A stretch of DNA of 21,906 nt, from NCBI GenBank assembly GCA_905214825.1, contig CAJMNV010000012.1, forward strand, positions 1-21,906. The letters run 5' to 3'. The translations under genes and the position numbers were made by a program. This document shows positions 15,221 through 21,906 of this stretch, in pieces (the stretch's first letter is position 1; each line of letters begins with the position of its first letter). This stretch comes from an uncultured bacterium (GTDB lineage Bacteria; Bacillota; Clostridia; Lachnospirales; Anaerotignaceae). The notes under the pieces are model-generated. The model was given only the letters and a program-made list of their open reading frames with translations, was not told the DNA's origin and made no database searches.

Positions 15221-17894
15221 AATCCAATTCTGCTTCCAAAAACAACGCTGTTATTTTTTGTTTGTTTTGGCACACTTTTTGAAATTCCGTAATAAATTTT
15301 CGCAATGCTTTTGGGTCTTCTGCATATACACAAAACATATCTGCTTCTGGGTCAAATGCAACACAGTTTTCCAACTCTTGACAGTATTCTTCTAAAAATA
15401 CAGTTGCCAAGCTTGTCCAATCATACCCATTGCCTTCAAACCCTTCTTTTGCACGCAAATCAAACACATCTTGCAAATACGTACCAACCGTCAAACAAAC
15501 AGAATAACTGGATTTCCCTTCTACCCAGAAAAACGGCTGTATTTGTTCTTTCCATGTTTCCATATCTGCAAAAACAGGCACATCTTTTGTATATTGTTCT
15601 TCCATTTGTATTTCCTCCAATACTTTTTCTTTACATGCCGCCAATAATATTTGTATATCTTCATTTTCGGTATCTAACTTTTCAGCGTCTTGTATGGCTT
15701 TTAATGCTACTTTATACTGTTTTACATGATACAAAGCAAATGCAACACGATAAGCCCAAATCGCATCTTTTCTCCCCATAATACTGACTAATTGTAAAAT
15801 CTGCAATGCTTCTTGATATTTTCCCATATTATTTTTTGCCCTTGCCAAATAACATAATATATCATAATTTTGTTCTGTCATTGGCATATCTTCAATCAAC
15901 TGTTCAATTTCTGCATGGTCATTTTGGCTATGCAAACGATTGATTTTCTTTTCGATAACCTTCTCTGTTGGTTGTAACAGTTGTGTAAAAAATGCAATGG
16001 TTTTTTCGCATATTTCACAAAATGCCACTGTGTCTTCATCATCGGGGTTCAATCGCAAAACCTCTTGAAATGCCGCATATGCTTGTTTTTTATACTCCAA
16101 CTGTTCCACAATATCCCCATCTTTGTAATAATATGCATACCCTATGCGATAATGCCACAATTCATCATTTTTACCCATTTGTTTGACAGTTTCCAAACAT
16201 TTGATTGCATCATCATATCGTTCCAAATTGTTATATGCTCTTGCCAACTGACAAGTCAAATCATAATTCAACTCTTTTGGTGGTAAAGATAACAATTTGT
16301 CAACAATATTTTCATATTGTCCAGAAACATACCAATAATGGAGATTTTCTGCCAAAGATGGGGCTGACATATCCCGACAGGCATTTTCTCTTGTAATATC
16401 CACAACATGCGAAACACCGATTTCTGCCATTTTATCCAACAATTCTTCTGCACTGTGATTGATTTTATAAGACAATTCATTATCATATAATGGTATCAGT
16501 TGATAAAAATTCACATCATCGCCATTTGGCAGCACACAAACCTGTGCTTCACTGCCCAATGCTTGTGGAGAAAGCAATATACTGCTTGTGAATGTTGTAT
16601 TTTCTGCATACGGCACACCATTGGATATGGTATGCCCCCACCCAAACCATGTTTGTTCCATTTTCGGCAATCTTGCGGCGGTTTTCAAACAGCGAATGGG
16701 CCAATACCAAGTTTCATCATCAGAATCTATTTTCCAATCTGGTGGCAAACAAATGCAAACTTCTGCCCTTTCTAATTTGCTTTCTTTCAATTCTTTTGGT
16801 ACACACATGGCATATGCCCCCATACCCATGGTGACCAATGTATAGTAATTTCTTTGCTTGGAAGGTGGCACCACACAAATATCAATATGCAAATCCGGAG
16901 AAACCAATTCATGTAAAACCCCTTCAAATTCTCCAAAATGTTTTGTAATATGTTTTTCCACACATTCCATTTCTGCTTCTGTGTAATAATCACCCATGTA
17001 TTTCATTTCCTCTCGTTCTTCTTTACACCATGTCAAAAACATATGACAATCTTCTGCAATGTTTTTTGATGGATTTAATTTTAAACTTTTGGAAAATGCT
17101 TGTTCTGCCTTTTCATATTCTTTGCTATAATACAATGCATATCCCATACGATATTGCCATTTGTATGTATTTTCGCAATTCTTTTTGATTTTTTGTAAAA
17201 CGGCAATGGCTTTTTCATATTCTTGTGTATTGTTATATGCCACAGCCAACTGTCCCAATAACGCATCGTCTTGTTTTTCTTTTGGAAAATTCAGTATACC
17301 ATTGACAATTTTTTGATGTTCTTCTGCATCATACCATACATCAATTTGTGCCAGCAATTCTTCTTTTGTCCATGTTTTGGTATCCACACAATCCGCATGT
17401 TGTTTTGCAATCCACAGAAGTTTTGCCATATCAGCCCTACCAATATCCACAACTTCCGTACCGCATAACATCGCACCAAATGCATGTACAACATCCCAAC
17501 TGCAATGAAATCCAATACCGATATACGGATTATCATTTTTTTCCAAATCATAAATTTGTATCAAATTTGGTGTGGCATATTGGTAAAAATCTGCTGGTTT
17601 TTCTATTTTTGGCATATTTTCTTGATACATTTCCAAATATGCATTATATTCTGCAAACAATTTTGCAAATATCACATCTATCAAATCCACAAAATTTTCC
17701 ATCACCATATCATATGCTTTTTTTTGTGTTTTAGAAAACGACTGCAATATCTCTGTTGCTTCTACATCAAAAGAAAGTGTGACATTTTTCATTTCTGGAA
17801 ATAACCGTTCCCATTCTTCCAAAAAAATAGATTGCTCACAAACGCCTTCTTCTATTTTAAAATCAGCAATTTGTAGTTTTTCACTTGGTCGCAT
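15219..17894 (-). CDS. Multi-domain immunity-like protein: DUF6985-like, TPR, SUFU, TPR x2, Imm51-like
   Basis: An 891-residue protein with no signal peptide or membrane segment. Residues 1-160 resemble DUF6985, ending in GIGFHCSWDVVHAFGAMLCG (126-145). A TPR module lies at about 193-290. Residues about 300-490 are a suppressor-of-fused (SUFU) domain, shown by LHIDICVVPPS, YYTLVTMGMGAYAMCVP (350-366), LPPDWKID, WYWPIR, GWGHTISNG and VNFYQLIPLY. Two more TPR modules lie at about 524-630 and 656-755, with NYDLTCQLARAYNN and NYDILCYLARAKNN. Residues 770-891 match Imm51, with FFWVEGKSSYSVCL, GFEGNGYDWTSLA and FDPEADMFCVYA. Bacterial SUFU and Imm51 domains occur in immunity proteins against polymorphic toxins. 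The ATG at 17892-17894 follows AAGGGAG. It is the last gene of the operon, 15 bases after the DUF4253 gene. Its ability to neutralise several toxins is inference. Confidence 0.88.
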   Translation of the reverse strand: MRPSEKLQIADFKIEEGVCEQSIFLEEWERLFPEMKNVTLSFDVEATEILQSFSKTQKKAYDMVMENFVDLIDVIFAKLFAEYNAYLEMYQENMPKIEKPADFYQYATPNLIQIYDLEKNDNPYIGIGFHCSWDVVHAFGAMLCGTEVVDIGRADMAKLLWIAKQHADCVDTKTWTKEELLAQIDVWYDAEEHQKIVNGILNFPKEKQDDALLGQLAVAYNNTQEYEKAIAVLQKIKKNCENTYKWQYRMGYALYYSKEYEKAEQAFSKSLKLNPSKNIAEDCHMFLTWCKEEREEMKYMGDYYTEAEMECVEKHITKHFGEFEGVLHELVSPDLHIDICVVPPSKQRNYYTLVTMGMGAYAMCVPKELKESKLERAEVCICLPPDWKIDSDDETWYWPIRCLKTAARLPKMEQTWFGWGHTISNGVPYAENTTFTSSILLSPQALGSEAQVCVLPNGDDVNFYQLIPLYDNELSYKINHSAEELLDKMAEIGVSHVVDITRENACRDMSAPSLAENLHYWYVSGQYENIVDKLLSLPPKELNYDLTCQLARAYNNLERYDDAIKCLETVKQMGKNDELWHYRIGYAYYYKDGDIVEQLEYKKQAYAAFQEVLRLNPDDEDTVAFCEICEKTIAFFTQLLQPTEKVIEKKINRLHSQNDHAEIEQLIEDMPMTEQNYDILCYLARAKNNMGKYQEALQILQLVSIMGRKDAIWAYRVAFALYHVKQYKVALKAIQDAEKLDTENEDIQILLAACKEKVLEEIQMEEQYTKDVPVFADMETWKEQIQPFFWVEGKSSYSVCLTVGTYLQDVFDLRAKEGFEGNGYDWTSLATVFLEEYCQELENCVAFDPEADMFCVYAEDPKALRKFITEFQKVCQNKQKITALFLEAELD

Positions 17895-17909
17895 CAAACC
17901 ACTCCCTTT

Positions 17910-18644
17910 TTAATCCCACCAAAAATACCAAACCGTTGATTTCGCCAGACAATCTGCCAACCAGCCAATGGTACCATCTCCACCGCTTTGTGTTACGATA
18001 TCTTGACAAAACAGATATTGTTCCATTGCCAATTCTTTTGCATACTCCATACCCACAGGTGTTTTTACATAACATTCCAACTGGTCACTTGTGATAACTG
18101 CTGGCACAGCACCATATTTTTCATACCAATATTTGCATACTACCATCAATGTTTCTGTATCAGGGCAATCGTTCCAATTACCAAAAGGCACATAAGCAAA
18201 CACCTCCCAAGGATTTTTTACAGGAATTTTTGCCAAAATCAACGGATATGTTTCTTGGTCTTCATAATTCCAATAGGATATAAAACGGTCTAATGTTTCT
18301 CCATTTTCAACTTCTCCCAAATCCCATTCTTCTTCCTCATATAACGCTTTTCTTTCTGCCAATTTTGTTTCAAAAAAAGTTAATTTTGTTGTCAACATCT
18401 GTTTGCGATATGCCGCAACCACTGCATTATCCTGTTGCCATTCTTCCAACCCTGCATTGATGTACACCATCCCCAATAAATTATCATCTACCCGAATCAG
18501 CAACGGTACATATCCTTTTGTTTTGCCTTCTTCCAATGCATTTTGATAAGTTTCCACAATTTTTGTATCATCTTCCATTGGTGCGAAAAATTCACAAGGG
18601 CAATCCAAATATGTTATCATTGCTTGTATCCATTCTTTTTCCAT
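17910..18644 (-). CDS. DUF4253 domain protein
   Basis: A 244-residue cytoplasmic protein whose C-terminal part, about 135-244, matches DUF4253. LAKIPVKNPWEVFAYVPFG (137-155), WNDCPDTE, CKYWYEKYGAVPAVITSD, EQYLFCQDIV (208-217) and the ending LAKSTVWYFWWD are typical. The N-terminal 130 residues are acidic and helical and I do not recognise them. The function of DUF4253 is not established. The ATG at 18644 lies 8 bases after AGGAGG. Spacing of 15 bases on each side places it in the accessory operon, which suggests an immunity-related role by association only. Confidence 0.88.
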   Translation of the reverse strand: MEKEWIQAMITYLDCPCEFFAPMEDDTKIVETYQNALEEGKTKGYVPLLIRVDDNLLGMVYINAGLEEWQQDNAVVAAYRKQMLTTKLTFFETKLAERKALYEEEEWDLGEVENGETLDRFISYWNYEDQETYPLILAKIPVKNPWEVFAYVPFGNWNDCPDTETLMVVCKYWYEKYGAVPAVITSDQLECYVKTPVGMEYAKELAMEQYLFCQDIVTQSGGDGTIGWLADCLAKSTVWYFWWD

Positions 18645-18659
18645 TATCAATTCCTCCTT

Positions 18660-19721
18660 TTATGTTTGTTGATGGTGCATTGCCGCAACATGACAATGTT
18701 TACAAATATGTATATACAACGTCCCTTCTGCCATATCATCTTCTAATGTATCCCATTGTATCTGTGCCAAATATGTCATCGGTTTACCACAATCTGGACA
18801 TTTTGGATACCAAAAATCGTCCACCCAATTTGCAAATCCCCCTACTGTGTTACAATATTCTGCAAAAGCACCATAAAATACAGATTTTGGTTTTTCCACA
18901 ATACCATATGTATTATTTATGAAATTTTCATATTCTTCTGGTGCAAATGCATAATCATTACCTTCTGCATTCGGTATTGGTTTGCTATCGCCTTGCAATG
19001 TAAATCTGCTATATGCAGGCATTTGATATGCCACACAACTTGGGCAACACGTCGCTGTAATCACGCCATCTACACCTAAAAACCGCAGACTTTCCTCTTT
19101 TCCATTCAAAACCAACATATCCACATATTTTCCACCACAATGTGGGCATATATCCTCTCTGGCTTTTGCAATCTGCCCTGCTTTTTTGTCACCATCTTTT
19201 TCCATAGAAACACAATTTGCAAAAAACAACGTTTGTCGATTGCCAACTTTATCAAATGTCCAACCACCATATTGTGCATACACAGATGGTGTTGCATAAA
19301 GTTGTTCTTGCCACGGTTTTGGATTTTGTTCTAATTCTTGCAATGCTTCCAGAGACCTTTCGCCGCCACACATTGCCAAACAACATAACAAATCTGCTCC
19401 TTCATACGGTTCTTCTATCTGTTCCAATGCTGTTAGCAATGCATTTTCTACTTCTTCTGATGCATGATAAAACAATTCTGGTACATCATACACTTTTTGT
19501 TTCACTGCTGCTTGTGCCATCTGCTCCATATCCAAAAGTCCCAATCGCAAAGCCATGCGGCATTGTTCATAAACTGGTTCTTTGTAATTTCCAATATCCT
19601 GCAAATGCAAAAGTAGCTCTTGTGGTTGTAATACAAAGGCTACTTCTTGCATTTTTTCCCCACATTCTCCACAAATGCTATCATAGTACATTTCTTTACC
19701 ACATTTTTTGCAATGATACAT
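18660..19721 (-). CDS. Six-CxxC zinc-ribbon protein with DUF1963-like C-terminus
   Basis: A 353-residue protein with six CxxC pairs: 4-7, 17-20, 192-195, 226-229, 308-311 and 340-343. Paired in order they would make three zinc ribbons. The first (CKKCGKEMYYDSICGECGEK) is a compact N-terminal ribbon. Residues about 35-140 are helical and HEAT-like. The last part, from about 285, has VGGFANWVDDFWYPKCPDCG followed by MTYLAQIQWD and EGTLYIHICKHC, resembling DUF1963/YwqG-type C-termini. The biochemical function is unknown. GGGAG precedes the ATG at 19719-19721; the longer frame to 19793 has no ribosome binding site and overlaps the upstream gene. It is 15 bases before the DUF4253 gene. Confidence 0.8.
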   Translation of the reverse strand: MYHCKKCGKEMYYDSICGECGEKMQEVAFVLQPQELLLHLQDIGNYKEPVYEQCRMALRLGLLDMEQMAQAAVKQKVYDVPELFYHASEEVENALLTALEQIEEPYEGADLLCCLAMCGGERSLEALQELEQNPKPWQEQLYATPSVYAQYGGWTFDKVGNRQTLFFANCVSMEKDGDKKAGQIAKAREDICPHCGGKYVDMLVLNGKEESLRFLGVDGVITATCCPSCVAYQMPAYSRFTLQGDSKPIPNAEGNDYAFAPEEYENFINNTYGIVEKPKSVFYGAFAEYCNTVGGFANWVDDFWYPKCPDCGKPMTYLAQIQWDTLEDDMAEGTLYIHICKHCHVAAMHHQQT

Positions 19722-19741
19722 AAAATCTCCCTTTCTGTTTG

Positions 19742-20164
19742 TTACAAAAGATATGCTTTTTGCCATCCATTTTCCCATGTACCTTCCACACAAACACCTT
19801 TTTCTAATTTTATGATGTCATCATCTGCCCATTCTGCAAGCAAAAATAAAATCGTACCATCTTTTTTGATACAAATGTCAGAAAATACGGTTGTATCTGC
19901 AAAATCCCCATACCATTCGTTTCGGAGTTTTGTTGTGGCAAAATCATAAGCATTTGCTTCCCATTCTGCTGCTTCCATGGTCAAATTTTGTATAATCGTT
20001 GTTGCCTGTTCTATATCTTTTTCATTCTCTGCAAATACACAACCATTCACCCAAACTTCCTGCCATGAAATTTTGCATATAAATTTTTGTTCTTGTTCGA
20101 TATATTCCAAACCATGAAATATAATATGTTTTTTCTGTAATATATTTTTCATTTTTTCTAACAT
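19742..20164 (-). CDS. DUF2262-like protein
   Basis: A 140-residue protein. The central and C-terminal pattern (EWEANAYDFATTKLRNEWYG, then FSDICIKKDGTILFLLAEWADDDIIKLEKGVCVEGTW split over about 70-130) resembles DUF2262, in which an A..LL..NW helix is followed by beta strands and a G..I.V..... ending. The usual GHSI motif is not kept, so the assignment is tentative. GAGG precedes the ATG at 20162-20164; a TTG-started frame to 20176 would overlap the upstream gene. It sits 8 bases after the SUMF1-like gene, inside the accessory operon. Confidence 0.6.
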   Translation of the reverse strand: MLEKMKNILQKKHIIFHGLEYIEQEQKFICKISWQEVWVNGCVFAENEKDIEQATTIIQNLTMEAAEWEANAYDFATTKLRNEWYGDFADTTVFSDICIKKDGTILFLLAEWADDDIIKLEKGVCVEGTWENGWQKAYLL

Positions 20165-20172
20165 AACATACC

Positions 20173-21183
20173 TCAATTCTCATTCCATGTGACGGTTTTC
20201 ACACGACGTACGAATTCAAAATCCCCATTACAATGTATTTCATCAATCAAATCTTCCATCATTTGTTCATCATAATAATAAGGAGAGCAAACCAAATATT
20301 CCATCATTGGAAATCCGCCACAGCAAGAACAACCACCATCGCCACCTTTTGCACCCAAGCCATCTGCAATCAATTCCATATGATAGGAGTCATTTCCTAT
20401 AATAATGCCAAAGAAATTGGGTGATTCCAAATCACCTTTTGTGTCAATGCGATACCATAAAATTTCATCATCATCTTTATCACGTTCTTCCACCATATAA
20501 CATGCCATATCATCGCCCCAAGGAAATAACGTCCGTATTCCACCACCTGCCAAATACTCCCATTGATCCATGGTTGGTAATCGAAATCTGCCTTCTTTTG
20601 CAATCTGTGCACAAACCTGTTCCTTGCTCATATTATGATAAAGGGCAAACTCTACGCCCTGTTCCGTCTTTTTGGCACGAAACCGCATATCCCCAACATT
20701 CCATTGTCGCTGATTACAACTTGCTTTTTTTGCAATTTTCAATTCTTCGGCAAATTCTGTTTGCACACGCACATCCTCTTCGGACACAATTTCCCAACCA
20801 ATCTCCATAATGGTTCTTTCAACCAACATGGGTGCAATCGTAGCTTGTCTTATATCTGAGGTAATACTTTGCAAATAAGTTTCCACATTATCTTCTATAT
20901 CAAAATTTTCCAATTCCTCTTGCCATAATGTCTTTGTTGCTTGCGTCATGCCATTTACAAAGCCATTCCACCCCAATGTCACCGTATCCCCCGGCACAAA
21001 CACAAATTCGCTGTCTTGATATGTATAAACAGCCGTTGTGGTTTCCAAACCCCAACGAGAAAATGTTTCCATACTTTTAAAAACCATATCATTTTGTTTG
21101 CCAATTTGTCGCAATATATTTTCTTGTTCTTCTTTTTCCAAATTCTTCCAAGTAGGTCTCGTTAATTTTTCACAATATGTCAT
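20173..21183 (-). CDS. SUMF1/formylglycine-generating-enzyme-like protein
   Basis: A 336-residue cytoplasmic protein. FVFVPGDTVTLGWNG (60-74) and RFRLPTMDQWEYLAGGG (199-215) with LFPWGDD (219-225) are the pattern of the FGE-sulfatase/SUMF1 fold. The loop KGGDGGCSCCGG (279-290) has three cysteines close together, unlike the two active-site cysteines of true formylglycine-generating enzymes, and no sulfatase is near, so a sulfatase-maturing role is unlikely. The N-terminal 190 residues are helical and unrecognised. An AAGGAA site precedes the ATG at 21181-21183. It lies 15 bases after the gene to its right and 8 before the next, so it is in the same operon. Confidence 0.75.
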   Translation of the reverse strand: MTYCEKLTRPTWKNLEKEEQENILRQIGKQNDMVFKSMETFSRWGLETTTAVYTYQDSEFVFVPGDTVTLGWNGFVNGMTQATKTLWQEELENFDIEDNVETYLQSITSDIRQATIAPMLVERTIMEIGWEIVSEEDVRVQTEFAEELKIAKKASCNQRQWNVGDMRFRAKKTEQGVEFALYHNMSKEQVCAQIAKEGRFRLPTMDQWEYLAGGGIRTLFPWGDDMACYMVEERDKDDDEILWYRIDTKGDLESPNFFGIIIGNDSYHMELIADGLGAKGGDGGCSCCGGFPMMEYLVCSPYYYDEQMMEDLIDEIHCNGDFEFVRRVKTVTWNEN

Positions 21184-21198
21184 AAATATGTTCCTTTC

Positions 21199-21906
21199 TT
21201 ATACTTCTCTTTTTTCATCTGTGTATAATATCCGAACATAATCTGTATCTCTGGTATCCATATCCCCTAAATAGCAACGTTCCATTTCCGGCACTTCTTC
21301 ATATGCTTTTTTGAGTGTTGCTTTTGTTTCGTCACAAGGATATTCTAAATAATTGTAATATGCTTGTATACACTTTTCATGTGCTGTTTGTTCATGCATC
21401 ACATTTTTTCGCATTTCAAAAACGCTTGCTTTTTTTTCTTTTTTGGATACACAACTTGCACATTCTCCAAACAACACACGCCCCAAATCCGGAATATGTA
21501 CCCACTCGTTTTCGTTTGGTTTGACACAAAGTATATTTTCATCAAACATGGTTTCGATTTCTTCCCAAGTATAATATTTTTCTTGCAAACCAATTTGCAA
21601 CATACCATCTTCATAAACCGATAGCATTGTCAAATACAATGTGTCATTTTCCCGATAAAAAATATGACATTTATCACCATCGATTGTGTTATAACCAAAT
21701 TCATGTTTCAACCGAAATGGTGTAAAATCCGCTGCAAATGACACATGATATTTTTTCCATTGTTCTATTTCTCTTTTTGTGGTGTGATACAAATTTTGCA
21801 TTTCTGGATTGAGTGATTTTACAACATCTTTGATATGGTTATAATATCCTTTTTCATTATAAAGCCAAACTGCATCTTGTATCAAAAAATTGCCCAACTT
21901 GAAAAT
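21199..21906 (-). CDS. Unrecognised accessory protein, 5' end beyond the window
   Basis: The minus-strand frame is open at base 21906 and ends at 21199; 235 residues are visible plus the stop. A TTG at 21895-21897 could be a start, but the frame continues upstream (IFKLGNFLIQDAVWLYNEKG) and no ribosome binding site can be judged there, so I take the gene as truncated. It is soluble and acidic, with YHTTKREIEQWKKY, LYLTMLSVYEDGMLQIGL, WVHIPDLGRVLFGECASC and a C-terminal helical part ending in YLGDMDTRDTDYVRILYTDE. I do not recognise the family with confidence. Spacing of 15 bases to the SUMF1-like gene makes it part of the same operon. Confidence 0.7.
   Translation of the reverse strand: MFKLGNFLIQDAVWLYNEKGYYNHIKDVVKSLNPEMQNLYHTTKREIEQWKKYHVSFAADFTPFRLKHEFGYNTIDGDKCHIFYRENDTLYLTMLSVYEDGMLQIGLQEKYYTWEEIETMFDENILCVKPNENEWVHIPDLGRVLFGECASCVSKKEKKASVFEMRKNVMHEQTAHEKCIQAYYNYLEYPCDETKATLKKAYEEVPEMERCYLGDMDTRDTDYVRILYTDEKREV

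Noticed and set aside
1..21906. CRISPR arrays, tRNA or rRNA genes, insertion sequences
   Set aside because: No regularly spaced repeats, tRNA-like cloverleaf, transposase gene or terminal inverted repeats were seen on reading both strands.

Overview
The window is AT-rich with a standard bacterial code and strong AGGAGG-type ribosome binding sites. Its housekeeping genes (Rel, Dtd, HemZ, HisS, class II aldolase, TopA, DprA, ComM/YifB) read as Firmicutes, class Clostridia. The rel-dtd-hemZ-hisS order and the style of the accessory genes suggest a Lachnospiraceae-like gut anaerobe. That placement is an inference; no rRNA is present. All genes are on the minus strand except comM and the membrane-protein gene after it.

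Left part (1-7648): a class II fructose-bisphosphate aldolase (3' part missing) has its own promoter and a 16-bp palindrome in its leader. Next to it is a tight operon, rel-dtd-hemZ-hisS, read from a good sigma-A promoter at 6202-6230 that overlaps the end of the upstream Orn/Lys/Arg decarboxylase-family gene. These genes cover stringent response, D-aminoacyl-tRNA proofreading, a HemZ-type radical SAM enzyme and His-tRNA charging.

Middle part (7709-15176): a small accessory group (a TPR protein, a decayed ORF and a SUKH/SMI1-like protein) sits between the decarboxylase gene and topA. It has its own promoter just behind the topA terminator. topA and dprA form an operon. comM/yifB is divergent from dprA, and their promoters are interlocked on opposite strands; comM is followed by a DUF1275 membrane protein. 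The comM group and the operon on its right converge on a shared bidirectional terminator at 15191-15213.

Right part (15219-21906): six closely spaced minus-strand genes form an accessory operon that continues past the window. In transcription order they are an unrecognised protein (5' end cut off), an SUMF1/FGE-like protein, a DUF2262-like protein, a protein with six CxxC motifs (three predicted zinc ribbons) and a DUF1963-like end, a DUF4253 protein, and an 891-residue protein with DUF6985-like, TPR, suppressor-of-fused, two more TPR modules and Imm51-like domains. SUFU, Imm51 and SUKH domains are known from immunity proteins of polymorphic toxin systems, so this looks like a multi-immunity ('polyimmunity') locus. 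No toxin gene is visible in the window. This operon is the most unusual part of the sequence.
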